Shown piece after piece: positions 46,380 to 63,850 of a stretch of DNA of 64,000 nucleotides. Position 1 is the first letter of the stretch, and each line of letters opens with the position of its first letter. The stretch covers positions 6,703,501 to 6,767,500 of the forward strand of contig CP114493.1 of NCBI GenBank assembly GCA_027186245.1. The letters are read 5' to 3'. The notes under the pieces were generated by a model that had not been told where the DNA came from, made no database searches, and saw only the letters and a program-made list of their open reading frames with translations. The DNA is from Coriaria nepalensis (Eukaryota > Streptophyta > Magnoliopsida > Cucurbitales > Coriariaceae). The position numbers were made by a program, and so were the translations under genes.

Positions 46380-47060
46380 CTTAAAACATAAACATATCCA
46401 CAACCCATTATTTAATTCTAATTTGTATTTATATAAAGTTCATATTTGATAATTTTTGTCTAGTCGATTGACTCTCGTTTTGTCTCGATGATTCTTAATG
46501 CAAACACTTTCTTCCTGCTATATAAATAAAGTTCATATCCACAACTAAATCATGTATGTTATCTATATATATCTATATATTTACATATGTCAAGTCATGT
46601 ATTTATGTAGAGACGAAGATTCGAAACCGCACTTAAAATTATATATATATCTTCTTATTCTAATTTTTATTATTTTCTTTTATTTTCTTTCTATTTAAAA
46701 AATAATTTATTTAATAACTCTAATTAAAAATAATAATCTCTATAAATTTCACAAGCTCACATAAATCTTGTATTTGTGAGAGAGGTGGACCAAAATGAGG
46801 GATTTAGTGAAGGGAAGTGAAGTGAAGTGAAGGGTGTTAATAGTTTGTTAAATCGACAAACTTGAATATGACCCAGTGATGTAATAAAAATGCAAATTTT
46901 AATCCCAATTAGATATTTTTTTCAACCTAATTTCCCAAACTGCAAATTAGCCGCTTTCGCGCTCCCCTGGATTATTGAGTAGCGCCATTTTTATTTCTCC
47001 ACGAGGACCACAACCAATCCCTCTCGATCTCTCTGACTTCCCCCATCCGCTAACTTCACT
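46380..47060. other. Intergenic DNA, bHLH 3' flank to CHR19 leader
   Basis: A+T-rich. A short (GAAGT)n run sits at about 46811-46835. The last ~100 bases are richer in C and likely form the CHR19 5' UTR. No other feature recognised. Confidence 0.5.
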
Positions 47061-47068
47061 CTTGGAAA

Positions 47069-51949
<4,881 letters not shown>

Positions 51950-51954
51950 ATGTA

Positions 51955-53915
51955 CAATACGGTGTCTGAACAAGCCCATAGGTAAGAAATCAATTCTGTG
52001 TGTTTATACTCAAAATAGGGAGATCATTAATGAAAGCTTGGCCTCGGGATGAAATATCGGCTATGTTGGTGAACAATTGTTCCGGAACTCTCTGTCCTCG
52101 TTAAAGTAGCATAGGAATTTATAGAGTTGTAAATGATAATCCTTGGAGCCTGGTTGGAGATTCCTTAGGGATGCAGTGGACATGAGATTTTATTGTCATG
52201 TTCACCTTTTGAGTCGAATGAAAGGGGTAAAAAAGTGGTTGAAAGTTAACAAGCAATTATGTGTTTTGTTTTGTTTTTATTTTTATTTTACAAAGATTTG
52301 CATTTCTTCTACCAAGTCTACCATATTACTTCTTGTCACGGGCTAACGAGGTGGGCGAGGAGGGGTCCAGTAGGCAAGTGCCCTGGACCATAACGGTCTT
52401 CTCCCCATGTGGGCCATGTTTCGTATTGATGGGTCGCATTGTCTTTAAACTAGGCCCCTTTTCAGACCACAAATAGCACATAGGTTCAGAACTCAAGACT
52501 ACGCTACGATACTTTACTACAATATTTTAACTTTCGGTTTTATCTCAGTTTATTTAAGCGATTCGCAACATTATTATTCACCAATCCTAATCCCAATCTT
52601 GCTTTTTTAAATACTTAAACAAACACTGTTTATTGAAACCTAATCTGATGACACATTGACCAATTTCACTAAATTACTAGACAACGAGCCGGGATAGGAG
52701 AAATTATTACATACTATAATACTATATAAGAAATAATGCTAGAATTTCTCCTTAAAGAGTGTTTTTCATATTAAAAGTACATAAATAGATCCAAATAGTA
52801 ACATGTATATGTATAAATATATTTACTTTCTTTCTCTGGTCTGAAATTATAATATTTAATATATAGTTAAAAACAAAGAGTAGAATTTTACATCTTGTCT
52901 GATATATATATATATATATAATAAAAAGGTACAAATATTTAAGTAAGGCCTTTCAACAACTCCACAGCCGCATGTAAGAAAGAAGATGATATTTCATGAA
53001 ATGGGGAAGACAACAAACAGAGGCAGTGAGGCAGGAGAAGGGGTGGCCTGACGAAAGCAAAGGTTGTCTTCATACTAGAAAAGAAGATACGAAATAAGAG
53101 AAGGAGAAATTACGAAAGGGAAAGACCTACCACCCTCTCTCATACCTTGCTGGCCCGGAAACTTCGCCGGACAACGACACGTCGTTATTACCTACGTAAG
53201 TACGTGAGACTAACGTTGCATGAAATAGCGACGCCGCAAACAACTGAATCAAAAGTTAAAAACCTGCCCAGTAAGGCAGTAAAATATCTATCCCTTTCCC
53301 ATTATTTACAGCAGAAAACAGAGGGAAAGCAAAAAAGAACAGGAAGAACAAGATAAGAGCCGTAGAAAATGATGGGTGTTATTCCATATGGATATGGGTC
53401 GACATGCATACAGTATTTTGTACAAGGGATAGAGAGAGAAGCAGCAAGTGAAGTAGAAGTGGTAGATAGTCCTATGAGGTTAATAATTATTTTTCTCTTT
53501 TTTGTTCTAAAAAGGGGAAAATGAAAGTAGCTATATTCATATATATATATATATGAATAATAGGCATATATTATATAAGGAGGAGGTGAGTTTGAGGAAA
53601 AAAGTCTTAAGGGGAGTAATTTGATTGCTTTCTCTTCATCATTTCAGGATTTTAGCTGTCCCCTTTGATACTTTCCCTCTTGGTTTTATCCGCCTTGTTT
53701 CTGAATATCTTTTAAGCGACAGGGTCACAGGATACACAAGGGCAATTTTTATTTTTATTTTTTCCTAACTTCAATTTTGAATCTTTTTCAGTCTTCTTTC
53801 TTAGCTATATAGCTAGAAGACGAACTCAAGTTATCTGGGTCTGCCTAGATTTTTCTCTAGCTAGCTAGCTGCCAAGCTGAAGGAAAAGAAGCTGCTGTAC
53901 AAATTCTGTTGAAGA
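51955..53915. other. Intergenic DNA, CHR19 3' flank and IDD promoter side
   Basis: The first ~300 bp hold the CHR19 3' UTR. A small perfect-looking hairpin (GGTCCAG...CTGGACC) lies near 52364-52389. (AT)n tracts are at about 52901-52922 and 53538-53556. The last few hundred bases should contain the leader of the IDD gene. No additional gene is supported. Confidence 0.45.
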
Positions 53916-53918
53916 TAC

Positions 53919-56900
53919 ATGGCTGCTGCTAATTCCTCTTCCACACCATTAATCTTCGCAAACAGACGAGAAAATCATGAGCAGCTAATGATACAACAAC
54001 CACCGATGAGTTCCTCAGCACCGTCTTCCTCAGCTGCTGCTGCAACCGCAGCTCCTCAAAAGAAAAAGAGAAACCAACCTGGAACAAGAAGCAAGTATCT
54101 TCTTCTTTAATTTTCCTCATATATAAATATATGTATTTTTTTATAAATATTGACGGTTAAGGGTTTTCTCATTCAATACTACTATCTAGTACATAATTAA
54201 TTTCAAAGACCCCAAATTAATTTCAAAACTGTAATACAACTCATAACTTAATTAGGGTTCTATCCCACTTTTTCTTGTTTTTTTTTGTTAAACATGATGG
54301 TATAATTATATATACAACCAACAGATCCAGATGCGGAGGTGATAGCGCTATCACCCAAGACACTGATGGCAACAAACAGGTTCATATGTGAAGTATGCAA
54401 CAAAGGGTTCCAGAGGGAGCAAAACCTACAGCTCCACAGAAGAGGACACAACCTCCCTTGGAAGCTTAAGCAGAAGACAAACAAAGAGCCCAAGCGTAAA
54501 GTCTATCTCTGCCCCGAGCCCACTTGCGTCCACCACGACCAGTCTCGGGCTCTCGGCGACCTCACGGGAATAAAAAAGCACTACTCTCGAAAGCACGGCG
54601 AGAAGAAGTGGAAGTGCGAGAAATGCTCAAAGAGATATGCTGTTCAGTCTGATTGGAAGGCTCATTCTAAGACTTGCGGCACTAGAGAATACAGATGTGA
54701 TTGTGGTACTCTCTTCTCTAGGTACGTAACCTATTTGTCCATATATTATATAGTTCTTAGTACATTCTTGATCGAAAGAAAAATCATGTAGTCATCATAT
54801 GCATATAATCCATGTAAATAAATTAAAACAATATATATTCCTTATCCCTGTTAGAAATGCCCTAGTTTATCAACAACAACAAAAAAAGTTCATTTTCTCT
54901 CTGCCCAAGACGTTTTTGTGTTTGAGACCATATTATTATAATGAGTGTATAGCATAGTAGTAGTAGTAGTTGTTGTACTACTGGAAATGCCAGCTTCTGA
55001 TGCAAGCACTGGTTTGCACGTGAGCAATCTGGTGAAGGACTGCATTTGCCGGTGTATGTAGGGTTTCCAAAGAGATGAAACATGAAAAGCTCAATTTTGT
55101 TCCCCCTTCAAAAATTAACGTCTTCCTCCCTTTTTTTTTTTTTACCGTTCACGTGTTAATGTAAGTGATGATGGTAAGGGAATATCGACCGCTGTCCGCT
55201 GGCATTTGTATTCTAGCTATCTAGCCTTAGCCTTATAATTATGTGTGTCAAAACTTGCCTGGTTTTGTCCCTTCTGGGCCAAGTGGCTAAGATGCTCTCT
55301 TTCTGTAAGTGGGGATGTACTAGGGGATCGATTCTCAGTCTCATCCTCTAATATTTTGACAGTTGAGCTTTTTTTTTTCTTTCTTTTCTGCCGTTACTCC
55401 AAGCTTAATTGCATATTGTAATTGGACAAAAAAGAGTTTAATTGCTCCAGCTTAGTTCTGTTTGTAACTAGGACCCACTTACCAGACCCAACAAAAAAAA
55501 AGAGAGAGAAAAGAAAGAACACAATTTGAATACTAGTACTATATATAGCATACACATGTAACGTTTTAGTCGGTTACACTATTTTTGGAATTTGAATTCG
55601 GTCCCGAGTAACATCTATATATATTAAGATCAATGGTGGAGATTGACAAAGAAATCAATTTAATAATTATCAGTATTATGGTTAATTAGTTATGTAATGT
55701 CTTTAATCTATTAATCCTTGACTACATGTTTTTCAGGCGGGACAGTTTCATCACTCACAGAGCCTTCTGTGATGCATTGGCTCAAGAGAGTGCAAGGCAT
55801 CCACCAAGCCTTATAAGCTCCATGGGAAGCAATCTATATGGAACTAGCCATACAAGCTTAGACCTCTCTCAAGTGAGCCCTCACCTGTCAACAGTACTCC
55901 AAAACCACCCTCTACCCAATTCCGGTCATCATGATATCTTACGGCTTGGGACGACGCATAATCCTAAATTCGAAAACCTTATGAATCAACAACCTTCATC
56001 GGACGATGTTAATCTTATGCATAATCCAACCTCCTTCTTCCTATCAGATGCTGCTCAAGGCAGCTTCCAAAACAACAAGCCGCTGAATCCTCTTATGCAA
56101 CTTCATCATGATCATCATCATCTTCATAGCAACAATAATGCAAGCAATATTACCTCTCCCAACTCATCTAGTACTCCTAATAATAATCTCTTCAACCACG
56201 GAAACAGCTTCTTCTTCAACTACAATGCCAATACTAGTACTACTACAGGAGATTTTGACATGAACGGGAATAATGGTGGGAACCAATTAAACTTCCCATC
56301 TAACATGAGTGGTAGTAGCATTCATTCTGATCATAACCTAATTTCCACAGCTGGTACTATGTCTTCTCTCTACGGACACGATCATCATCATCATCATCAG
56401 CCAGTGCAACCGAAGAATATTAACTCGGCCCACATGTCCGCTACGGCATTACTTCAAAAGGCTGCTGAAATGGGTTCAACTACAAGCACCAATAATAGTA
56501 CCACTTCTTCGTCTTTGCTAAAGGGCCTTCATGGTAGTTCCATAAATAATGCGAAGTCCGACCGACAACTTCTGAATGACGTTTTCGGTAACGACGGTAC
56601 GGTGCTAGAAAACGAGAGCATCCAGCTTCAAGGATTAATGAAGTCTCTAGCCAATTATAGTTCTTCCATATACGGAAGCAGTAGTACTAATATTACTCAT
56701 GATCATGATCATCAGAATGGACAGGAGAATTACATGAATCAGAAAACGTTTGGGGAGTATAGTAATTTTGGAAACATGCAGCAGGCTCATCATGATCAGG
56801 CGAGTAAGTTGCATCAAAATCTGGCTCGGTCTGACAAGTTAACGTTGGATTTTCTAGGTGTGGGTGGGTTTGTAAGAAACATGCAGGGTGGTGGGTATAA

Positions 56901-57024
56901 TTCACAGACTAGATCAGACCAGCAGCAGCAACATCATAGTACTCTTCAAGCAGGGACCTCTTTGGATCCGGCCGGGCTGAAATCAGGGCAGACAGGTCAA
57001 CATTTTGGAGGCGCACTACATTGA
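53919..57024 (+). CDS. INDETERMINATE DOMAIN zinc-finger factor, IDD4/IDD5-like (618 aa)
   Basis: Exons: 53919-54090, 54325-54721, 55737-57024. Intron 1 is GC-AG (AGAA/GCAAGT), needed to give the invariant NPDAEVIALSPKTL; intron 2 is GT-AG and ~1 kb. The basic KKKRNQPGT NLS is at ~49-56. Four fingers follow: ZF1 ~77-99 (CEVC...HRRGH), ZF2 (CPEPTC...HYSRKH), ZF3 C2HC (CEKC...HSKTC) and ZF4 (CDCGTLFSRRDSFITHRAFC). The long His/Asn-rich tail keeps the family motifs MSATALLQKAAEMGS and 'LTLDFLGVGGFVRN'. IDDs are nuclear factors that bind AGACAA-type sites; they cooperate with GRAS proteins such as SHR/SCR and DELLAs. Its paralogue faces it 3.3 kb downstream. Context next to CHR19 suggests IDD4/IDD5 (IMPERIAL EAGLE/RAVEN). 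Confidence 0.92.
55270..55392 (+). repeat. Possible SINE in IDD intron 2
   Basis: A tRNA-like head (GGGCCAAGTGGCTAAGATG near 55277, resembling a Pol III A box) is followed ~40 bp on by GGATCGATTCTC (B-box-like, near 55325) and by a poly(T)-rich end at 55380-55390. This order fits a plant tRNA-derived SINE. The B box is imperfect and no target duplication was found. Confidence 0.35.
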
Positions 57025-57029
57025 AGCTT

Positions 57030-58347
57030 GAAAACATGCAAACTCATGATGATCAAGAGCAAGGCGATATTTTTCAAGCTTAATTATAAGTTTTGTATGT
57101 CATCGAATTATATAGATAGTTAATAGTACGGGATAGTGTTAAATGTATTTTAATTTGAATACATATATATATATATATGTTTAATCCATATATGATGATC
57201 ACTTTTATAATGATCTATTAGCTAAGTATGATTTATATTCATACATAGCATTAGTTTTTAGTAACATGCATGCATGGAAAACGAAGTGATAGACTAAATA
57301 TATATCCTTTTTAGTCCTTCTTTAGCTATCACGATTTCAGAAAGGAATCGAGTCATCATGAGTAATTAAGGAGTAAAATACTCGATATAATTTGCGATCA
57401 AAATTTTATTATAAAAATAATAATAATAACTTCATTTTCATTAATTAACATACTAATTACATAATGTTACATATTTTAACTAATTTATTTCATTAAATAT
57501 ATTAATATGACATTAATATACTTAAATTACATTGAAATATTTACTAAGGTCATGATCAATAATTTTCCTTAATATCAAGATTTTAACTACAAATTACACT
57601 TAATCAATCACCTTTAATTGATAACTAAGATAGTTAATAAGAAGAGCTTCTTTCCTTTTTAATTATTTGATAGAGAAAGAATATGATTAGAATTATAATA
57701 CTGTCATTAATTAATGATTCTATATATATAGTATATAGTATATAATATAGAGTAAAAGACAAAGGTCGGGACCAAACGGCCACATGGATTTCGTATTATC
57801 GCAATCGCCGATCACATCTACGATTTTTATTTTATTTTATTTTATTTTATTTATTTGTTTATATTTATTTATATTTATTTATATTTATTTATATTTATTT
57901 ATATTTATTTATATCGGAAGTGTTTGTAAAATTATATTTGATATGACCACGACCCATCCGGGCCTACCCTTTGTGCCCAAATAACATACTTGGTCATGAA
58001 AAAACTATGGAATTTTGTCAAACAAAAAGGGTAAAAAAAAAAAAAAAAAAAAAACCCAAAGTATGGGAAGAGTGAAGCTGCTGCTGCTCTTGACGAGGAG
58101 TCAACCTTGTTTGAAAGCTGAAAAAAAGAGAAGAAGGTAGAACTTTTTGTATTGACCCAAATCCAGTTATGTGAAATAAACGAGGGAGGTCGAGATTCGG
58201 CACGTTGTTTTGTAGTATTTGGACATACATAAGCAATTGGAGATGGTCAGAACAGAACGTAGTAGGTAGCTTTGTTATTCCTTCTACTGTTTTTTTTTTT
58301 TTTTTAAATAAACAGATCCAAACATTATTGAACTTATCAACAAATCT

Positions 58348-58385
<38 letters not shown>

Positions 58386-60290
58386 CTGTATAGTATACAT
58401 GCGATGCAAGAATTCATTCATAATTTCATATCAGCAAGTAGCAATTGGACCAATGACAAAATAAGTTTATGACTTGTCGTCGTACCTGTTGGAATGTAGT
58501 AACCATGTGAAGAATCCCAAAATAGTGGGCCGCCCTTTGTTGGCTGGGCCCACTACTTCCCATCTCTTCTTTTTTTTTTTTTTTTTAACAAATAATAATA
58601 ATAATAATTATTATTATTATTATAATAGAGACTTTCTTAATTCCCTTCGAGAATGGAGCCAAAGAATATGCAATTTGGGAGCTCTCATTACGAAAAGTAT
58701 TTGATGGGAAATTAATACAATAAATTCCAACCAGCCTTCTCCTTAATTCCTTTCACATGTCAAATAGTACTAATTAACTCAATAATTGGGAACTCCTTCC
58801 GCGACATCCACTTCGTGTTTTTTTTACGTTAATTAAGTTTACTTAATTAACTAATTTGGTAATAAAATGTCACATACGCTTGTGTTTTTACGTTTTTTTT
58901 TTTTTTTTTTTTTTTAACTCCAACCTATGTATTAATAGTATATTATCAAATCCTAATATGATTATCGAATCAAACCCAACTAACTTTTTGCGGTCTCATC
59001 TGAACTTTCGTGGAGGTTGGTCGAGTTCTTCCGATCGGCCATGGAGTACTTATCATGTTCCTCTTAGTCGAATTGATTAGTTTAATTTTAATATTATTCA
59101 CATGGCCAGGCTTTCTGGTAGAAATTTCATCGCTAAACATGGTGTTGTATCACCTTCTAATGAATTTTGTGCTTGACTGTATATATTTATATTATATCTA
59201 GATATGTAATTACAAAAAAGAGCCGCCTCTTTATCATCACCATGTAAGAAAAGTAACAAAATCTTTCGTCGGAAAAATGTCAACATCACGGGTTGATCAG
59301 TTTCATATTAGACGATGACTTTGCGCTACTCTCTCTACTAATGACTTTGTCGGAGGAAAAAATATTTAGAATATCAGGAAAAAAAAAGGGTACTAAATAG
59401 AACATAGAATTCATATTTTTGTTTGCTTCCTAACAGTACTAATTAGAACATGTTCTGGTTCCTAAAGCATAATTATTAAAAGAACAAAAAAAGTATTTGG
59501 AAATGAAAAGGAAATGAACCCATCATCTAAAGAAGTCAGTGAAACTGTATTTACTCGAAAAAAGAGCTTGCTCTATCCCTATCACCTATCAAGTAAGTAA
59601 ATCCCAATACACACTTGGATACAGCTTGAAGAAAATTAACACAAGCCACCCTTTCGCACTAAGATTAACTAGCTAGGGAAAACCTCCCATGCATGCATGC
59701 ATGCTTCCTCCAAAAGTTGAAGCTGAGGATGAAGGCTCGATCTGGCTATAGAGAAGAAGAAATCATGCACTGATCATCCTGTAAATCAATATGGAGTTGA
59801 ATGTAAGTGAAAGGAAGCATACACCATTGTATTATCTTATAATACAATTAGCTAAAAAGAACTTATATGTATGATGTATGTATATATGTATGTATACATG
59901 CATGCATGCATGTGTACATATGTTACTTGTAAAAGATGCTCGTGAATGAAGCTAAAGTCTCAATGATAATGATCGTGAACACAGAAGAGAGAAGGGTTCT
60001 GTAAATCAACACGGTTACATGGAAAAGAGAGAGCAAGTAGACAGGAAAAGAGACAAAACCCTAAATGTACTGCATGCGTAATTGGCTGTACGTTCAGCTC
60101 ATGCAAGACAATAATGAGACAGATAATTAAAAAGGGCTTATAGAAAAAGACAAAAAAAAAAAAAACTACGGACACATTTACCGACAAAACTAAGTAAGAA
60201 CTTTAATTGATAATTAATCATTTTAACTAATTGCGCTAATTTCTACGTACGCACCTGTGTCTATATGCTGTAGAGACTGTATGCTTTTTA
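57030..60290. other. 3.3-kb spacer between convergent IDD genes
   Basis: Strongly A+T-rich and full of simple repeats: (TTTTA)n plus five perfect copies of ATATTTATTT at 57826-57910, poly(A) at 58033-58054, (TA)n at about 58350-58382, an AAT/ATT palindrome near 58590-58625 and poly(T) at about 58892-58914. Both 3' UTRs lie at its ends. Open frames here are low-complexity and not credible genes. Confidence 0.6.
57826..57910. repeat. Pentamer and 10-mer tandem array
   Basis: A (TTTTA)5-like run passes into five exact copies of the 10-mer ATATTTATTT (57861-57910). It encodes nothing credible. Confidence 0.9.
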
Positions 60291-60298
60291 TCATTTCC

Positions 60299-63200
60299 CT
60301 AATGGAAATTTCCACCGCCACCTCCATATGACTGGCTTGACTGCGCTGCCGCCGCACTGCCATCTTCATCCAACGATCCAGCCATTTGATCAATCCCATG
60401 TTGTTGTCGATGCTGTTCATGTTGTTGTTGTAGCCTTTGACGTTGGGTTTGACTTTGCTCCCTTGGAGAAAACCCTCCACTTATACTTCTTACTATCTCC
60501 CCAACTCCTAGAAAGTCCCTTGTCAATCTATCTGACCCTCCAATACTACTATTACTGCTCCCAGCTGGAAGGGTTTGTCTCAGCTTTGGCTCCTCCAGGT
60601 TCTGATCAATGCTTGACCTATTCCCATCATTCCCACTGAAGAAAGTATTGATCCCTCCGGACCCGGACCCACTTCCGAAGAGACTACTACTCGAGTTTCC
60701 ACTATTGATCAAGGAGTAATTCAGTAGGTCTTGAAGATGGTTCTGATCATTTTCCCCGTAAATGTTCTCGAAGTTATCAGCCGTTGGATTAGGGTACATC
60801 ATGTTGGATTTGGAGCCGGTTGACGACGAGCCTCCAAAATTACGAAGAAATGGCGCATTGTTGTTTGTTGAAGTGGTTGATCCTAGTTGAGCGGCCTTTT
60901 GAAGTAGTGCAGTAGCAGACATGTGAGGGAGAGTGTTAGCATTGCTATTTTGAATAGAAGTGCTATAGAGAGATGGAACTGCCCCCGAGCTTATCTGATC
61001 CCCAACCATCATGTTGTTCGCTCCGAAAATGTTTGATCCGTCATTATTACCCCCATTTCCGTTCGCTCCACTGTTGAATTGACTGGAAACTATCATACCG
61101 GAAGACCGCGGGCTATGATCATTGTTGTTGCTATTATTGCCATGATCATGAGTTGTTGCATTGGACATGAAGCTTAGGTTGAACATGGATGGAGGATTAG
61201 AACAAGATGTGTTGGCAGCTTGGAGGTGATGATCATGAGAAAGTTGCATCAGACCATGAAATGACTTGTTAGGCAACAAACTGTTTCCAGCCGGGTGGGA
61301 GGATTGACCGGTTTCATCATCATTGTAATTGGTTTGGTTTGTTTTGCCTAAGAAGAAATTTGACGATGTCAGATTGCCCGGCGGTTGAGGTGGTCGGAAT
61401 AAAGATGAGCCGAGTGGTGGCGGGAAAAGGTGGTGGAATTGGCCGGACAGGCCAGTAGTACCAAGTCGTGGAACGTCAGTACCGGATTGAGTGCTTTGAT
61501 GACCTTGCATTGAGGAAACTTGAGGAGCAACTTGAGATAATCCCAAACCAACATTGTTACCTCCAAAAAGGTGGCTTCCAATCGGAGGGTTTCTTGCACT
61601 TTCTTGAGCCAGTGCATCACAGAAGGCCCTATGGGTGATGAAACTGTCACGCCTACATATTCAACAATTTCAAAAGCAAATCGTTAAATGATGTATCAAA
61701 CAAGTCTAAGCTAAGTAATATTCGCTGTCATTGATTTCATATTAACGTGTCAGTAACTAATATATAATCTAACGGCCAGTATCATATTTACCATGAGTTA
61801 ATTAATGAAAGAATACCTTGAAATGTAAACCAGATCGAAGAAGATTAAAAAAAAGCAACCAATCAATTTAAAGAAGAAGCTCAATCAATCGATCAATTCA
61901 AGAAGTTAATGTATTCAAGCATTTTTGAAAAAAAGTATAATCAATATCAACATTCCCATTTGAGGGTTTGTTCTCAATTGATGCAAGACCCATGAAAGTG
62001 ACCAATTTTTTCCAAAACTACGGACCAATTCTAAAACAGTAAATGAATCCACCTCATCTTAATTACAACATCATTTTCACTCTACTTCTGTGTAAGTAAT
62101 TATCAACATCCCCACAGCATCTGAAATCATGCTAGCTAGCTAGATACATGACAGAGAGGAGAGAGAGGAGAGGGAGAGATGTTTTTAGTCTTTGAGACAA
62201 ACGTTATCACGAAAAAGTAGAGCCTGCAAGAGCACAGTACTGATTGCATCCAGCCAACCCATAATAGAACAAACCTGGTAACAACAACAACATCCCCCTC
62301 TACGTACATTTCACATTTGCTTAGCAACACGTGAATAAGGGAGAAAAAGTAGATGCGGAAAAGTGCGCTGTTCCCGAGGTCATGCTGTGACAAATATATA
62401 CTTATGAACAGACGAATGAAATTATGAATGTTATTAATGATTATATATATATCGTCTTCTCACAAGCCTAGCTATAAGACGAGACCAAAGCAGTTTCCTG
62501 AGATAATTTCACGTGGGAGTGTTGCCTTCCTGCCCATAATTACCATCCCCACCGCACCAGTTAGAGAAAATCTAATAAAACAATTGTAAGAAAGAGAGAG
62601 AACCCCATTTCCAAGAATTCCAAGAAAAACACTGAACACAAGTTGAGAAAAGCACCAAAAATATATATATATATATATCCTTCTCTAGTCAATCTAAGCA
62701 CTAAACAAAAGAAGTAAAAGCCCAAATGCAAACACTCCTCTCTTTCTCATCCCCCCCCCCCCCCCCCCCCCCAAAAAAAAGATGAATTCCATCATTATGC
62801 ATATCATGATTACAATGAAAAACATGAAGATAAATGCAAGAAACAATTAATACATGTTTAGTTACGTACCTAGAGAAGAGAGTACCACAATCACATCTGT
62901 ATTCTCTAGTGCCACAAGTCTTAGAATGAGCCTTCCAATCAGACTGAACAGCATATCTCTTTGAGCATTTCTCGCACTTCCACTTCTTCTCGCCGTGCTT
63001 TCGAGAGTAGTGCTTTTTTATTCCCGTGAGGTCGCCGAGAGCCCGAGAGGGGTCGTGGTGGATGCAAGTGGACTCGGGGCAGAGATAGACTTTGCGCTTG
63101 GGCTCTTTGTTTGTCTTCTGCTTAAGCTTCCAAGGGAGGTTGTGTCCTCTTCTGTGGAGCTGTAGGTTTTGCTCCCTCTGGAACCCTTTGTTGCATACTT

Positions 63201-63850
63201 CACATATGAACCTGTTTGTTGCCATCAGTGTTTTGGGCGATAGCGCTATCACCTCCGCATCTGGATCTGTTATTGTTGTAAATTAATTGACAGATATAAA
63301 AAAAAAGCCGAAAAAGAAGAAAAAAAACGAATAGTTCTCAGAAGAATCTAAAAATTATCCATGAACAAAAACAAAAACCTTGCTTCAAGACAAGGTCCTT
63401 AGTTACAAACACCCCCATTTCAAATCATCTCTACTTAGTTTCGAAGGAAAAAAAAAAGGGTTTCCTATGGAATCTATCTATCTCTCTAGCTTTCTCTCTA
63501 TCTTAAAAAAACTTACAAATTAACCTTGAAGAATTTTATTTGGAAGGTAACAAAAGTATGCAGATTTGCAGAAAGGTCAGCTAGTGATGCGTAATAATAT
63601 GTAGTAGATATTTACTACTTTTTCTAATTATTTATTATGCATTAGATAATTGATTTTGATAAAATTGGGTGCGATACTTGCTTGGAGTTCCAGGTTGATT
63701 TCTCTTCTTCTTAGGCAGCGGAGGAGCCGTCGTAATTGGAGCGGCAGAAGTATTTGATGTAGAAGAATGTTGTTGTAATTGCATCATCATCATCTCGTCT
63801 TCATCTTCTTCTCTAATTCCCATAAACCCTGCTGATGAAGATGCAGCCAT
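60299..63850 (-). CDS. INDETERMINATE DOMAIN zinc-finger factor, IDD4/IDD5-like paralogue (639 aa)
   Basis: Exons, minus strand: 63850-63682, 63266-62870, 61652-60299. Intron 1 again uses a GC donor (TCCAA/GCAAGT); intron 2 is GT-AG. The protein has an acidic Met/Gln-rich start, KKKRNQPGTP, and the four-finger ID domain with the same residues as its neighbour except for ESTCIHHDPS in ZF2. The tail is Asn/Gly/Ser-rich with MSATALLQKAAQLGS, then 'LTRDFLGVGEIVRSISGG', and a C-terminal Gln/His-rich stretch. Exon 2 has the same 397-bp length as the neighbour's and differs at only about eight bases by eye, while exons 1 and 3 and both introns differ widely. Function as for the neighbour: nuclear transcription factor, likely with GRAS partners. 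Confidence 0.92.
62751..62772. repeat. Poly(C) tract of 22, followed by A8, in IDD paralogue intron 2
   Basis: An uninterrupted run of 22 C (G on the transcribed gene's strand) lies ~100 bp inside intron 2, downstream of the donor at 62869. G-runs of this length can form G-quadruplexes and are also error-prone in sequencing. Confidence 0.85.

Noticed and set aside
52364..52389. Small GC-rich hairpin after CHR19 as a microRNA precursor
   Set aside because: The stem is far too short for a plant microRNA precursor.
58590..58625. AAT/ATT palindrome as a hairpin regulator or terminator
   Set aside because: It is simply two abutting trinucleotide runs in an A+T-rich spacer; nothing suggests function.
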